In this document: positions 16,543 to 25,488 of the stretch, in pieces | Layout: each line of letters opens with the position of its first letter | Position numbering within the stretch: the stretch's first letter is position 1 | NCBI GenBank assembly: GCA_023269235.1 | Contig: JAHFTW010000003.1 | Coordinates: 83,325-147,324 of the forward strand | DNA: 64,000 bases | Direction of reading: 5' to 3' | Source: Thermoplasmata archaeon | GTDB lineage: Archaea > Thermoplasmatota > E2 > JACPAO01 > JAHFTW01 | Notes under the pieces: generated by a model | The model's input: only the letters and a program-made list of their open reading frames with translations | The model's database searches: none | Told to the model about the DNA's origin: nothing | Translations under genes and position numbers: made by a program

Positions 16543-16785
16543 ATGGTTCTCCGCCTGTTCCGCCGCAAGTCCTCCGCCCCGGCCGCCGAGGCCGCCCCCA
16601 TCCCTGCCATCGAGCAGGTCCCCATGCCGGCCGCGGCCGCCCCGAGGAAGGCCCCCAAGCCCGCCAAGGCGAAGGCGCCCGCCAAGAAGGCCAAGGCCGC
16701 GAAGGCCCCGAAGAAGGCGGCCAAGCCGGCGAAGAAGGGCGCCAAGACGGCGGCCCCCAAGAAGGGCGGCAAGAAGGCCAAGTAG
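16543..16785 (+). CDS. Lys/Ala/Pro-rich basic protein resembling a histone H1 tail
   Basis: About 80 residues from ATG 16543 (MVLRLFRRKSSAP). After a short arginine-rich start and an Ala/Pro linker, residues 35-80 consist of repeated AKK/PAKKA/APKK units, for example KAPAKKAKAAKAPKKAAKPA. The composition is nearly only Lys, Ala and Pro, like the C-terminal tail of eukaryotic histone H1 and of bacterial H1-like proteins. That predicts a disordered DNA- or RNA-binding protein. An in-frame upstream ATG at 16486 would add 19 residues. It lies 55 bases before uvrB on the same strand. Low-complexity composition could also be a chance GC-rich frame, but the opposite frames do not give a better gene. 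Confidence 0.6.
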   Translation: MVLRLFRRKSSAPAAEAAPIPAIEQVPMPAAAAPRKAPKPAKAKAPAKKAKAAKAPKKAAKPAKKGAKTAAPKKGGKKAK

Positions 16786-16840
16786 GCCCGCGCCCCGTTC
16801 TTTCATCCCCCTCACCCCATCTCTTTTCTCCGCTTCGACG

Positions 16841-18940
16841 GTGGAGCGCAGCGTGCCGCTGACGGTCCAGGCCCCTTACGCCCCCGCCGGGGACCAGGGC
16901 CCGGCCATCGACGCCCTCGTCGCGGCCGTCAAGGGGGGCAAGAAGCACGTCACGCTCCAAGGCGTGACGGGCGTCGGCAAGACGTACATCATGGCGAAGC
17001 TCATCGAGGCGGCCGGGCGGCCGACGCTCATCGTCTCGCACAACAAGACGCTCGCGGCGCAACTCTACGAGGAGATGCGGGCGTTCTTCCCCACCAACGC
17101 GGTGGAGTACTTCGTCAGCTACTACGACTACTACCAGCCCGAGGCGTACGTCCCACAATCGGACACCTACATCGCCAAGGAGTCGGACATCAACAAGGAG
17201 ATCGAGAAACTGCGCTTCAGCACGACGCAGTCCCTCATGACGCGCGACGACGTCGTCGTGGTCTCGTCGGTCTCCTGCATCTATGGCCTCGGCTCCCCCG
17301 CCGACTACAAGGCCGCCAACCTTCTCCTGCAGCAGGGCGCGACGCTCGACCGCCGCAGCCTCACCGGCCGCCTTGTGGACATCTCCTACGAGCGCAACGA
17401 CGCCGAGGTCAAGCCCGGCACCTTCCGGGTGCGCGGCGACACCATCGACATCCTGCCGCCTGGCGACGAGCACCCCGTCCGCGTCACGCTGTGGGGCGAC
17501 ACCATCGAGAGCATCAAGCGCGTCCACGCCACGACGGGCGACGCGATGCAGGTCCACAAAGGGTTCACCATCTTCCCCGCCAAGCACTTCGTCCTCGCCA
17601 ACGACGCGCTTGAGGCCGCCACCGCCCGCATCCAGGAGCAGCTCAAGGACCGCCTCACCGAGCTGCGCGCGCAGGGGAAAATCCTCGAGGCGGCCCGGCT
17701 CGAACAGCGCACGCGCTTCGACCTCGAGATGATCCGCGAAGTCGGGTCCTGCGCGGGCATCGAGAACTACAGCCAACCGCTCTCCGGCCGCCCCCGCGGC
17801 GACCCCGGTAGCAGCCTCATGGACTACTTCCCCGAGGACTACCTGCTCATCCTCGACGAGTCGCACGTCACCCTGCCGCAGATTCGCGGCATGTACAACG
17901 GCGATCGCATGCGCAAGGAGACCCTCGTCGAGTACGGCTTCCGCCTCCCGAGCTGCGTGGACAACCGCCCGCTCAAGTTCCACGAGTTCGAGGCGAAGAA
18001 GGCGCCCCGCGTGTACGTCAGCGCCACTCCCGGCCCGTACGAGCTGGAGCACGAGGAGACGCGCGTCACCGCCGTCGTGCGCCCCACCGGCCTGCTCGAC
18101 CCCGTCATCTCCGTCAAGCCCGTCTCCGGCCAGGTCGACGACCTGTACGGCGAGATGCAGAAGGTCATCGCGCGTGGCGAGCGCGTCCTCGTCACCACGC
18201 TCACGAAGCGCATGGCTGAGGAGTTGACGAAGTACTACCAGGGCCTCGGCGTCAAGGCGACCTACCTGCACAGCGACATCGACACGCTGGAGCGCATCAT
18301 CATCCTCGAGAAACTGCGCAAGGGCGAGTTCGACGTCCTCGTCGGCATCAACCTCTTGCGCGAAGGCCTCGACCTGCCCGAGGTCAGCCTGGTCGCCATC
18401 TTCGACGCTGACAAGATCGGCTTCCTGCGCAGCGCGACCAGCCTCATCCAGACCACGGGGCGCGCCGCCCGCAACGTCAACGGCCGCGTCATCATGTACG
18501 CCGACCGGATGTCGGACGCGATGAAGCTCGCCATCGAGGAGACCGACCGCCGCCGCGAACGCCAGGCCGCGTACAACAAGGAGCACGGCATCACTCCGGT
18601 CTCCGCCGTTCGCAGCGTCAAGGGCATCGAGATTGACGGCCGCCGCCTCGGCGAGAAACCCGTCCTCGTGTCGAAGGAGCGGCTCGCCGGCCTCGACAAG
18701 CTCGCGTTCGACCGCCTCATCAAGGACCTTGAGCACGAGATGCAGGCCGCCGCCAAGGCGTGGGACTTCGAGAAGGCCGCCCTGCTGCGCGACGAGATCA
18801 TGGAGCTCAAAGGCGGCCTCGCGCCCAAGGACGCCCCCAGCGACCGCGTCGCCGCCGCCCAGGCCAAGGTGGAGGAGCTTGTGGGGCCGCGCAAAGGCAA
18901 GGCGGCGAAAGGGAAGGGCAAACCCCCAGCCCCCTCCTGA
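16841..18940 (+). CDS. uvrB: Excinuclease ABC subunit B (UvrB)
   Basis: 699 residues, the damage-verifying helicase-like subunit of nucleotide excision repair, working with UvrA and UvrC (neither in this window). Walker A is GVTGVGKTYIM at about 40, the beta-hairpin that inserts between strands is YFVSYYDYYQPEAYVPQSD at about 88-106, and the DESH box is ILDESHVTLPQIRG near 338. Later helicase motifs TTLTKRMAEELT and QTTGRAARNVNG are present. The C-terminal UVR motif that contacts UvrC is intact (LEHEMQAAAKAWDFEKAALL). GTG at 16841 is preferred; GTG 16853 is possible. UvrABC in archaea is generally regarded as acquired from bacteria. Confidence 0.95.
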   Translation: MERSVPLTVQAPYAPAGDQGPAIDALVAAVKGGKKHVTLQGVTGVGKTYIMAKLIEAAGRPTLIVSHNKTLAAQLYEEMRAFFPTNAVEYFVSYYDYYQPEAYVPQSDTYIAKESDINKEIEKLRFSTTQSLMTRDDVVVVSSVSCIYGLGSPADYKAANLLLQQGATLDRRSLTGRLVDISYERNDAEVKPGTFRVRGDTIDILPPGDEHPVRVTLWGDTIESIKRVHATTGDAMQVHKGFTIFPAKHFVLANDALEAATARIQEQLKDRLTELRAQGKILEAARLEQRTRFDLEMIREVGSCAGIENYSQPLSGRPRGDPGSSLMDYFPEDYLLILDESHVTLPQIRGMYNGDRMRKETLVEYGFRLPSCVDNRPLKFHEFEAKKAPRVYVSATPGPYELEHEETRVTAVVRPTGLLDPVISVKPVSGQVDDLYGEMQKVIARGERVLVTTLTKRMAEELTKYYQGLGVKATYLHSDIDTLERIIILEKLRKGEFDVLVGINLLREGLDLPEVSLVAIFDADKIGFLRSATSLIQTTGRAARNVNGRVIMYADRMSDAMKLAIEETDRRRERQAAYNKEHGITPVSAVRSVKGIEIDGRRLGEKPVLVSKERLAGLDKLAFDRLIKDLEHEMQAAAKAWDFEKAALLRDEIMELKGGLAPKDAPSDRVAAAQAKVEELVGPRKGKAAKGKGKPPAPS

Positions 18941-18990
18941 GGGAACGAGCCGGCCCGAAGAGGAGGCTTTGAACCTTGTCCGAGACGCCT

Positions 18991-18997
18991 CATAAAC
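18991..18997 (+). promoter_or_regulatory. Box A (TATA) of the ABC exporter operon
   Basis: CATAAAC, centred about 26-29 bases before the ATG at 19020. No ribosome site, so probably leaderless. Confidence 0.5.
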
Positions 18998-19019
18998 AAC
19001 CGCCTCCGAACAAAAGAGC

Positions 19020-19817
19020 ATGGACGAGCCCGCCGACGCACCGTTTGCCCTTGAGCTCCAGGAAGTCTCCCTCGTCAAGGGGCGTCGCGCCATCGTGGAC
19101 GGCGTCACCCTCCGCGTCCGCCGCGGCGAGGTTCTCGCTCTCGTCGGCCGCAACGGCGCCGGCAAGACCTCCACGCTGCGCGTCCTGACGGGCCTCGAGC
19201 GCCCCACCAAGGGCCGCATCGTCCGCAACCACGCCCCCCGCGCCCTCGGCTACTGCCCGCAGCAGGACGCCGTCTATCCCGAGCTCACCTGCCTGGAGAA
19301 CCTCGTCCAAGCCGCGGCGCTCCACAATGTCCCCGCCACCCGCGCCCGCGCCACCGGCCGCGCGCTCCTCGCCGCGCTCGGGCTTGCCGACAAGGCCGAC
19401 GCCCACGCCGAGCATCTCTCGGGCGGCATGCGCCGCCGCCTCACCCTCGCGCTTGCGTTCGTGCACGAGCCCGAGGTCGTCGCCATCGAGGAGCCGGAGG
19501 CGGGCCTCGACCCGACCTCGAAGCTCGCCGTCGAGCGCTTCCTGCGCGCCCGGCCGGCTGGGCAGACCCTCATCGTCTCCACGCACGACCTGGGCGGCCT
19601 GGCGCAGCTCGCCGACCGCGTCGCCATCCTAGAGGCCGGCCGCCTCGTGGCGCTGTGCGCCCCGGGCGAGCTGGCGCGCTGGGACTACGCGCTGCCTGGC
19701 GGCGAGGAGCCGCAGGGGGAGATGGCCTTCAGCGAGGTCGCGCCCTCCAAGTCGGGCCGCTCGGCCCGCTTGCCGAAGCGCCTCTTTTCCCCCGCCGTCC
19801 GCGGGGTGGGAGCATGA
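19020..19817 (+). CDS. ABC-2-type transporter ATP-binding protein
   Basis: 265 residues, the nucleotide-binding subunit of an ABC-2 exporter. Walker A LVGRNGAGKTSTL at about 41-53, Q-loop YCPQQDAVYPELT near 80, signature LSGGMRRRLTLALAF near 138, Walker B VVAIEEPEAGLD near 160, and switch His in VSTHDLGGL. The last 40 residues are a loosely conserved extension (SKSGRSARLPKRL). The Walker B Asp is replaced in the usual LLLDEP pattern by VAIEEP, which keeps the catalytic Glu. The stop overlaps the start of the permease N-terminal gene (ATGA). Confidence 0.92.
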   Translation: MDEPADAPFALELQEVSLVKGRRAIVDGVTLRVRRGEVLALVGRNGAGKTSTLRVLTGLERPTKGRIVRNHAPRALGYCPQQDAVYPELTCLENLVQAAALHNVPATRARATGRALLAALGLADKADAHAEHLSGGMRRRLTLALAFVHEPEVVAIEEPEAGLDPTSKLAVERFLRARPAGQTLIVSTHDLGGLAQLADRVAILEAGRLVALCAPGELARWDYALPGGEEPQGEMAFSEVAPSKSGRSARLPKRLFSPAVRGVGA

Positions 19818-20212
19818 TCTGGCCTTCCATCTTGGCGCGCCAACTCAAGCAAGCGATCCGCCGCCCGACCTACCTTGTGAGCCTCCTTGGGCTGCCCATC
19901 CTGCTCATGGTGGTCTTCGGGGCTGCCCTGCCCGCCACCTCGGGCGACAGCGCCGCGCCCGTCGTCGCGATGGCGGGCATGCAGCCCGTTCTCCATCCAG
20001 TGCTCTCCAGCCCCACGGCCTCCGCGCTGCCCGGCGGAACCCCATCCATCGCCCCCGTCGTCGTGCCGCCCATCGTGACCCACACCAGCACATCGTCGGC
20101 GTCCACCTCGAGCCACACCACCCTGCCCACGACGACGCCCGCCCCCCAGCCCACGACGACCACCACGAACCCGTGGGCCCAATGGTGGGCCAGCCGCGCT
20201 CGGGGGCGCTAG
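19814..20212 (+). CDS. ABC-2 permease, N-terminal part (first TM + Ser/Thr-rich ectodomain)
   Basis: 132 residues. ATG 19814 overlaps the ATPase stop. It reads IWPSILARQLKQAIRRPTYL, then one membrane segment (LVSLLGLPILLMVVFGAALP), then an outside region rich in Ser, Thr and Pro (for example TSTSSASTSSHTTLPTTTPA), and stops with TAG at 20210-20212. ABC-2 permeases have exactly this start, followed in one chain by five more helices. Those five helices are in the next frame starting 1 base later. So this is half of a permease separated by a frameshift or a genuine gene split. A run of five G at 20202-20206 near the junction could be a slippage or sequencing site. Confidence 0.75.
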   Translation: MIWPSILARQLKQAIRRPTYLVSLLGLPILLMVVFGAALPATSGDSAAPVVAMAGMQPVLHPVLSSPTASALPGGTPSIAPVVVPPIVTHTSTSSASTSSHTTLPTTTPAPQPTTTTTNPWAQWWASRARGR

Positions 20213-20213
20213 G

Positions 20214-20831
20214 ATGTCCTTCCTCCTCGGCTTCGACCAGGTCGCCCCCGGCCTGATGCTCTTCGCCGTCCTCCTACTCGTCGGCCACACCGCGTCGTCG
20301 CTCGCCCGCGAATGGGAGCTCGGCACCCTACACCGATACCGCCTCGCCCGCACTGGGGCCTGGCCGCTGGTCGTCGGCACCTCGCTTGGCCACCTCCTGC
20401 TCGCCTGCGTCGCCTTCGCCGCCATGCTCGGCCTCGCCGGCCTCATGGGGTTCCAGAACCACGGCTCCTACCTGGACGCCTACGTCGTCGTCCTCGCCAC
20501 CGCCGCCTCCGTCCTCGGACTCGGCATGGCCATCGCCGGCCTCGCCCGCAGCCGCGACGAGGCCGCCAACCTCTCGCTCCTGCTCGTCATCCCGCTCGGC
20601 TTCCTCTCCGGGGCGTTCTTCCCCATCCCGGGCGCCGCCCTGTTCGGGCTCAACCTCTACGACCTGCTGCCCTCGACCCACGCGCTTGCCGCGCTGCACG
20701 GCGTCCTCACCGACGGCCAGTCTCTCGCCCAGGTCGGGGTTCAGCTCGCCTGGCTCGCCGGCCTCGGCGTCGTCTACTTGGGTCTGGGGGCGCTCGTGTT
20801 CGCCCGCCGCCGCCTCGCCCGCGCCGGATGA
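20214..20831 (+). CDS. ABC-2 permease, C-terminal part (TM2-6)
   Basis: 205 residues with five to six hydrophobic helices. It begins MSFLLGFDQVAPGLMLFAVL, matching the conserved PG-containing start of helix 2 in ABC-2 permeases, and ends in an arginine-rich cytoplasmic tail ARRRLARAG. The ATG lies one base after the TAG of the N-terminal part, in another frame, so termination and restart is possible. The frame is open upstream of the ATG as well, which is what an indel would leave. With the ATPase it would form an exporter of unknown substrate. Confidence 0.75.
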   Translation: MSFLLGFDQVAPGLMLFAVLLLVGHTASSLAREWELGTLHRYRLARTGAWPLVVGTSLGHLLLACVAFAAMLGLAGLMGFQNHGSYLDAYVVVLATAASVLGLGMAIAGLARSRDEAANLSLLLVIPLGFLSGAFFPIPGAALFGLNLYDLLPSTHALAALHGVLTDGQSLAQVGVQLAWLAGLGVVYLGLGALVFARRRLARAG

Positions 20832-20874
20832 GCCCGGTCGGCAAGCCTAAGCAAGCCTCCCCGAGTGGCGCCCT

Positions 20875-21276
20875 GTGCCAAGTGCCCTGGTCTATTTCGA
20901 CGGAGCGTGCCTCGGCAACCCCGGGCCCATGGGCGCCGGCGCCGTCGTCGAGATGGATGGGGCGCGCAAGGAGCTCTCCAGACCCCTGGGTCGCGGCACG
21001 AACAACCAGGCCGAGTACGGCGGCCTCATCCTCGGCCTGACGGAGGCCCTCGAGCAGGGGGCCGACGAGGTGACCGTGCGGGGCGATTCCCAGCTCATCC
21101 TCCGGCAACTGGAGGGCAGGTACCGCGTCAAGGCGCCCGGCCTCAAGGCGCTCCACGACGAGGCGGGGGGGCTCCTGGGCCGCTTCCGCAAAGCCCGCCT
21201 GGAATGGATCCCCCGGGCCGAGAACGCCGACGCTGACCGCCTCGCCGGCATGGCCGCGTCCACAGCGCAACGTTGA
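20875..21276 (+). CDS. rnhA: Ribonuclease HI
   Basis: 133 residues, degrades RNA in RNA-DNA hybrids. The four catalytic acidic residues are visible in order: D in YFDGACLGNPG near 9, E in NNQAEYGGL near 47, D in VRGDSQLIL near 70, and D in ADADRLAGMA near 122. Short, without an N-terminal hybrid-binding domain, as in other archaeal and bacterial type-I enzymes of this compact class. GTG start. It follows the ABC exporter genes by 43 bases. Confidence 0.93.
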   Translation: MPSALVYFDGACLGNPGPMGAGAVVEMDGARKELSRPLGRGTNNQAEYGGLILGLTEALEQGADEVTVRGDSQLILRQLEGRYRVKAPGLKALHDEAGGLLGRFRKARLEWIPRAENADADRLAGMAASTAQR

Positions 21277-21302
21277 ACACGGCCAGGCGTGGTTTGGGCG
21301 TG

Positions 21303-21794
21303 ATGGCAGACCGTTCCTTCGGCATGCTCTGGGCGATGCTGGATGCCTTTCTTCTCCGGCTGAGCAACCGACTCAAGCGCGTCCTGCGCACGATGCGCTT
21401 GATCCGTTTCTTCCTCGTGGTGGGCGTCCTCGCCGTCCTCGGTTCCGCCATCGTCGGCCTCCTCTGGCCGCGCTGGTTCCCCGTCGCCTACGCCGTCGGA
21501 ACCGTGTTCCTCGTCATCCCGCTCATCCTGCTCGCCGGCCTCGTCGCCTTGCCGTTGCGGGCCCGTAGCGTCGTGCGCCTCATCGACCAGGGCTACCCGG
21601 CCAACGCCAAGGAGCTCGCCATCCGCGCCGTCGCGCGCAAGCTGCACGACGAGTCCATCGAGACCGAGGAGCTCCTGGTGGACACCGCCCTCAACGAGGG
21701 CCGCAAGCTGATGCGCCGCTTCCGCGACGACGACTTGGCGCGCGCCGTGGCCCGCGACGAGACCGGCCGCTCCGACCCCGACCTGGGCCCATAG
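21303..21794 (+). CDS. Hypothetical membrane protein with two TM helices
   Basis: 163 residues from ATG 21303 (MADRSFGMLW). A basic amphipathic start is followed by two adjacent membrane helices at about 37-80 (FFLVVGVLAVLGSAIVGLLW, then AVGTVFLVIPLILLAGLVAL) and a charged cytoplasmic C-terminal half, probably helical, with many Arg, Asp and Glu. I do not recognise a family. A TTG at 21273 would add ten residues. It sits between rnhA and the broken MMPL exporter on the same strand. Confidence 0.7.
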   Translation: MADRSFGMLWAMLDAFLLRLSNRLKRVLRTMRLIRFFLVVGVLAVLGSAIVGLLWPRWFPVAYAVGTVFLVIPLILLAGLVALPLRARSVVRLIDQGYPANAKELAIRAVARKLHDESIETEELLVDTALNEGRKLMRRFRDDDLARAVARDETGRSDPDLGP

Positions 21795-21843
21795 TCCGCC
21801 CTGGACCCAAGCCCTCATAGCGCCCGCGCCGGATGGCCACGCG

Positions 21844-24440
21844 ATGGGTGCCAAGGGGTCCTTCCTCGGCCGTTCCATGGGGCGGCTGGCCCTCGCCTGC
21901 GCGGCCCGCCCGCGCTCCGCCATCGTCGGCATCGTCGCCGTGACGCTGCTGATGGGCCTCGGCATGAGCCACCTCACGACGGAGGCCGACCTGCTCCTCA
22001 TCATGCCGCAGGGCGACCCCAGCACGCTCGCGGCCCAGAATGCGAGCCAGGCGTTCCGCGGCTTCTACGACTTCGTCACCGTCTTCTACAGCATTGACCC
22101 CGCGAAGTGCCAGCATGTCTCGCAGGCGCAGATGCCGCTGCGTCTCTCGACGGCCAACTGCGGCAACGTCACCGACGAAGCGTACGTGCGCGGCATGGAC
22201 GAGGTGTGGCGCTTCATGTCGGCGCACGCGCCCAACGTCGAGTACGCCATTGACCTCGCCGGCATCATCAAGACCGTCAACTGGACCAACTCGGGCTACG
22301 CGATGGCCGACCCCCAGGCGAGCCTCCTCGACCCCATCCGCATGCTGCAGCCGCAGAAGGTCGGCGCCCCCGTCCCCGGCGCCTTCGCGATGCCCGGCAC
22401 CGACGCGGAAGGGGAGTTCCTGTACGAGGCGGCGTGGCGCGGCGCCAACGCGGCGGACGCCTCCATCAAGGACGTCGTCGCCCCGACCTGGAAGGCGGGC
22501 CGCACGCTCCTGTTCTTCAACACCACGAAAGGCGACCTGGACCGCGTGGGCCTGGGGCGGCAGGCGTACGCGGCAGTGGACGCCTACCAGGCGGCGATCC
22601 AGGCTGCGACGACGGCGACGCGGCCACGGCGTGCACCCTGCACTGGAACGTCTTCTCCTCCGACGGCCTCGCGGTGCGAGGGGTGGCCACCCTCGACGCC
22701 CACTCCAGCGACGTCACGCAGCGGGACATCCAGAAGCTCGCCCCCATCGTCGGGCTCTCGCTCGTCGCCATCCTGTACTTGTCCTTCCGCGACGCCCGCG
22801 TCATCCTCGTGTCCGTCGTCAATCTCGCCTTCGCGTTCGTCTGGACGGCCGGCCTCATGGGGTTCCTGGGCATCCCGTTCAACGGCCTCAACCTCACCAT
22901 CATCCCGCTCATCCTCGGCGTCGGCATCGACTACGGCATCCAGATGGTGAGCGAGTACCTTGACCACAAGGCGCAGGGCAAGTCGGACACCGAGGCGTTC
23001 GCGGACGCCGGCGAGCTGTCGGGCATGGCCATGCTGCTCGCGACCCTCACGACCGTGGGCGGCCTCATCCTGATGGTGCTCTCGCCGAGCATCCTGATGG
23101 GGCAGCTCTCCGTCGTCGCCAACATCGCGCTCACCGTCTGTTTCCTGTTCGCGCTCACCATGGTCCCGGCGCTCCTCGTCCTCACGACGCGTGGCCTTGC
23201 CCGCAAGCCGGAGAAGGGCTCGCCCGGCATGCTCGCCATCGGCCGGTACCTCGGCCGCCGCCGCGCCGCGACCGCCGTCGTCCTCGCCGTCCTCACCGTC
23301 GCGAGCCTGCTCGCCGTCAACAGCCTCAAGGTGGAGGCGTTCGGGAACCCCGAGCTCAACTACCCTCCAGGCGACCGAGTGCGCGACGACGCCGCCCGCG
23401 TGGACGAGCAGTTCTTCGGCGGCTCTGCCGACACGGTGAGCAACTACCTCATCGTCGAAGGCGACCTGACGAAGCCGGCCGCGCACAAGTTCATCGACCG
23501 GCTCGAGGCGAACCTGCACGCGGACCCGGACCTGCACGGCTTCAACACGGCGAGCGTCACCCGCATCGTGCGGGCCTGGCTCGCCATCAACCAGGGGACC
23601 CCCGACGCGCTCGTCAACCAGTTCGTCCTCGGCAACGTGCCGCTGGCCCAGGCCCACGACCTGGAGTACCCGACGACGCCGGAGGGCATCAAGGCGGTCT
23701 TCGACCAGGTCTTCGCGAGCCCCTTCGCGAACTTCATGACCGTCCTCCTCAACCCCGTGCGCTACGACATGGGCATGGTGCCGTTCGACACGCACCAGGG
23801 CCTGACCTACGAGGAGTCGGCCCGCGTCTTCGCCGCGACGAACCGTGTCATCGAGCAGACCGTCGCGGAGACGGGCTACCATGGCCTCAAGGTCCACCTT
23901 TTCGGCAACAACGCCGTGAGCGCGCTTTTCATCGACAAGGAGCTGCCCTGGGTGCAGACCGTCGGCACCGCGTCCCTCATCCTGGTGGCGGCGATGATCT
24001 TCGTCCTCACCCGCAGCTGGCGCGCGACGGCCGCCATCACCGCCGTCATGGTGCTCTCCAGCCTCTGGTGGCTCGGCCTCCTTCCGAGCCTCGGCATCGG
24101 TCTCTCCGTGGGCCTCATGCTGCCGCTTGTCTTCATCAGCGCCATCGGCTCCGACAATGCTTTGCACCTCATCTGGAACCTGGAGCACGTCGAGGACCAG
24201 GAGCGCGTGTACCGCCACGTCGGCAAGGCGGTCACCATCGCCATCGCCACCGACGTCATCGCCTTCGTCGTCTTCTGCTTCCAGACCGACCTCCTCGTGC
24301 GCAAGACCATGATCGCCACCGTCGCTTCGGTGAGCACCTTGTGGCTCGCCACGGTCCTCGTGGTCCCACTGTTCTACCCGCCGCAGCGCCGCGTGGCCAG
24401 CGCCGCCTCGAAGGTCCGGACGGGAACCCAAAACCCTTGA
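21844..24440 (+). pseudogene. MMPL/RND-family exporter interrupted by a frameshift near 22600-22610
   Basis: Together about 865 residues of an RND-superfamily MMPL-type (HAE3-like) exporter. The first frame from ATG 21844 gives TM1 (SAIVGIVAVTLLMGLGMSHL) and the first outer domain. It leaves the family sequence after AVDAYQAAIQAA near 22605. The second frame takes over with CDDGDAATACTLHWNVFSSD and encodes TM2-6, the second outer domain and TM7-12. The RND core signature GVGIDYGIQMVSEYLDH is intact near 22920-22970, and the second half repeats it as AIGSDNALHLIWNLEH. A single missing base would explain the switch. Whether this is a real mutation or a base-calling or assembly error cannot be decided here. 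TATA-like CCTCATAG at about 21811-21818. Confidence 0.85.
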
Positions 24441-24463
24441 GGGCGCCCTGACTTGGACGGTCC

Positions 24464-25204
24464 GTGGACCTCAACACGCTCGTGCTGCTGGTCCTGGGTC
24501 TCGCCGCAGGCGTCATCTCCGCCCTCTTTGGCGTGGGCGGCGGCCTCATCGTCGTGCCGGCCCTGCACTATCTCTTCGGCGTGGACTTCCGCGTCGCCAC
24601 CGTCCTCAGCCTCGCCGCCATCTGCCTGCAGAGCCCCTTCGGCGTCTACCAACACGCCCAACGCGGCGCGGTCTCCTGGCGACTCGGCGGATGGATGGCG
24701 GTCGGCGGCGCGGTCGGCGTCGCGGCGGGCCTCTGGTTGCAGCAGCGCCTCTCCGTCGCGGGCCTCAAGCTCACGATGGCCGTGCTGATGCTCTTCGGCG
24801 CCTGGCGCATGGTCTCCGCGCCCCCTCAGCCCCGCGTCGAGGCGCGCTCCGGCGCCGCGGTCGCCGCCATCGGCGTCGTGGCGGGCACCGCAAGCCGCCT
24901 GCTCGGCATCGGCGGCGGCCTCCTCACGGTCCCCCTGCTCGCGCTCGACGGCGTGCCCATGCACACCGCCGTCGGGAGCAGCCTCGTCCCCGTCTTCACC
25001 AACAGCCTGCTCGCCGCCGCCGTCGCCACCGCGGGCGGCGCGGACGTGCGGCCCGCGCTGTGGATCGGGGCGGGCGCGCTCGCGGGCTCCCCCCTGGGCG
25101 TCCGGCTGGCGCACCGCCTCCCGGCCAAGCAGCTCAAGCGCGCCTTCGCGGCAGGGCTCACGCTCGCAGCGCTCTACATCGGCGCCACCAGTGGCGCGTT
25201 CTAA
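24464..25204 (+). CDS. TSUP-family (TauE/SafE-like) membrane transporter
   Basis: 246 residues with about eight membrane helices in two repeats. The hallmark glycine motif appears in both halves: ISALFGVGGGLIVVPALHYL near 18-37 and ASRLLGIGGGLLTVPLLALD near 145-164. Members of the family export sulfite, sulfoacetate or related organosulfonates, or take up sulfur compounds; the substrate here is unknown. GTG start 23 bases after the exporter pseudogene. Followed convergently by a small membrane protein. Confidence 0.9.
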   Translation: MDLNTLVLLVLGLAAGVISALFGVGGGLIVVPALHYLFGVDFRVATVLSLAAICLQSPFGVYQHAQRGAVSWRLGGWMAVGGAVGVAAGLWLQQRLSVAGLKLTMAVLMLFGAWRMVSAPPQPRVEARSGAAVAAIGVVAGTASRLLGIGGGLLTVPLLALDGVPMHTAVGSSLVPVFTNSLLAAAVATAGGADVRPALWIGAGALAGSPLGVRLAHRLPAKQLKRAFAAGLTLAALYIGATSGAF

Positions 25205-25213
25205 GGGGCGGGC

Positions 25214-25426
25214 CTAGGCCTGATTCGGCGTCGGCTTCAGCAGGAGCCCGACGAGGCCGAACAGGATGAAGACAGCGGCCGTGGACAGCAGGCCGACGTC
25301 GAGAGGGGGCGTGGCGGGCCAGAGCAGGCCGGAGACGCCCGCGAGGTAGAACAGGACACCGTAGGCGAGGCTCGCGAACGAGAGGACCTTGCTGATCTGC
25401 ACGGGCCTCGGTTGCGGCGGCGCCAT
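25214..25426 (-). CDS. Small two-helix membrane protein
   Basis: 70 residues with two hydrophobic helices (VLSFASLAYGVLFYLAGVSG and LLSTAAVFILFGLVGLLL) joined by a Pro-rich loop, and a short positively charged N-terminus. No family recognised. ATG start. It is placed on the minus strand between the TSUP gene (convergent, 9 bases apart) and tRNA-Trp. Confidence 0.6.
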   Translation of the reverse strand: MAPPQPRPVQISKVLSFASLAYGVLFYLAGVSGLLWPATPPLDVGLLSTAAVFILFGLVGLLLKPTPNQA

Positions 25427-25488
25427 TTGACGTTTGCGGGATGGCCGACCGGGCCCGCGCGCAAAGGCGGGCCGGGGGCAGGGGTAGT

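Noticed and set aside
18941-19019. Possible terminator after uvrB
   Set aside because: No stable stem with a T-run; the region holds only the box A of the ABC operon.
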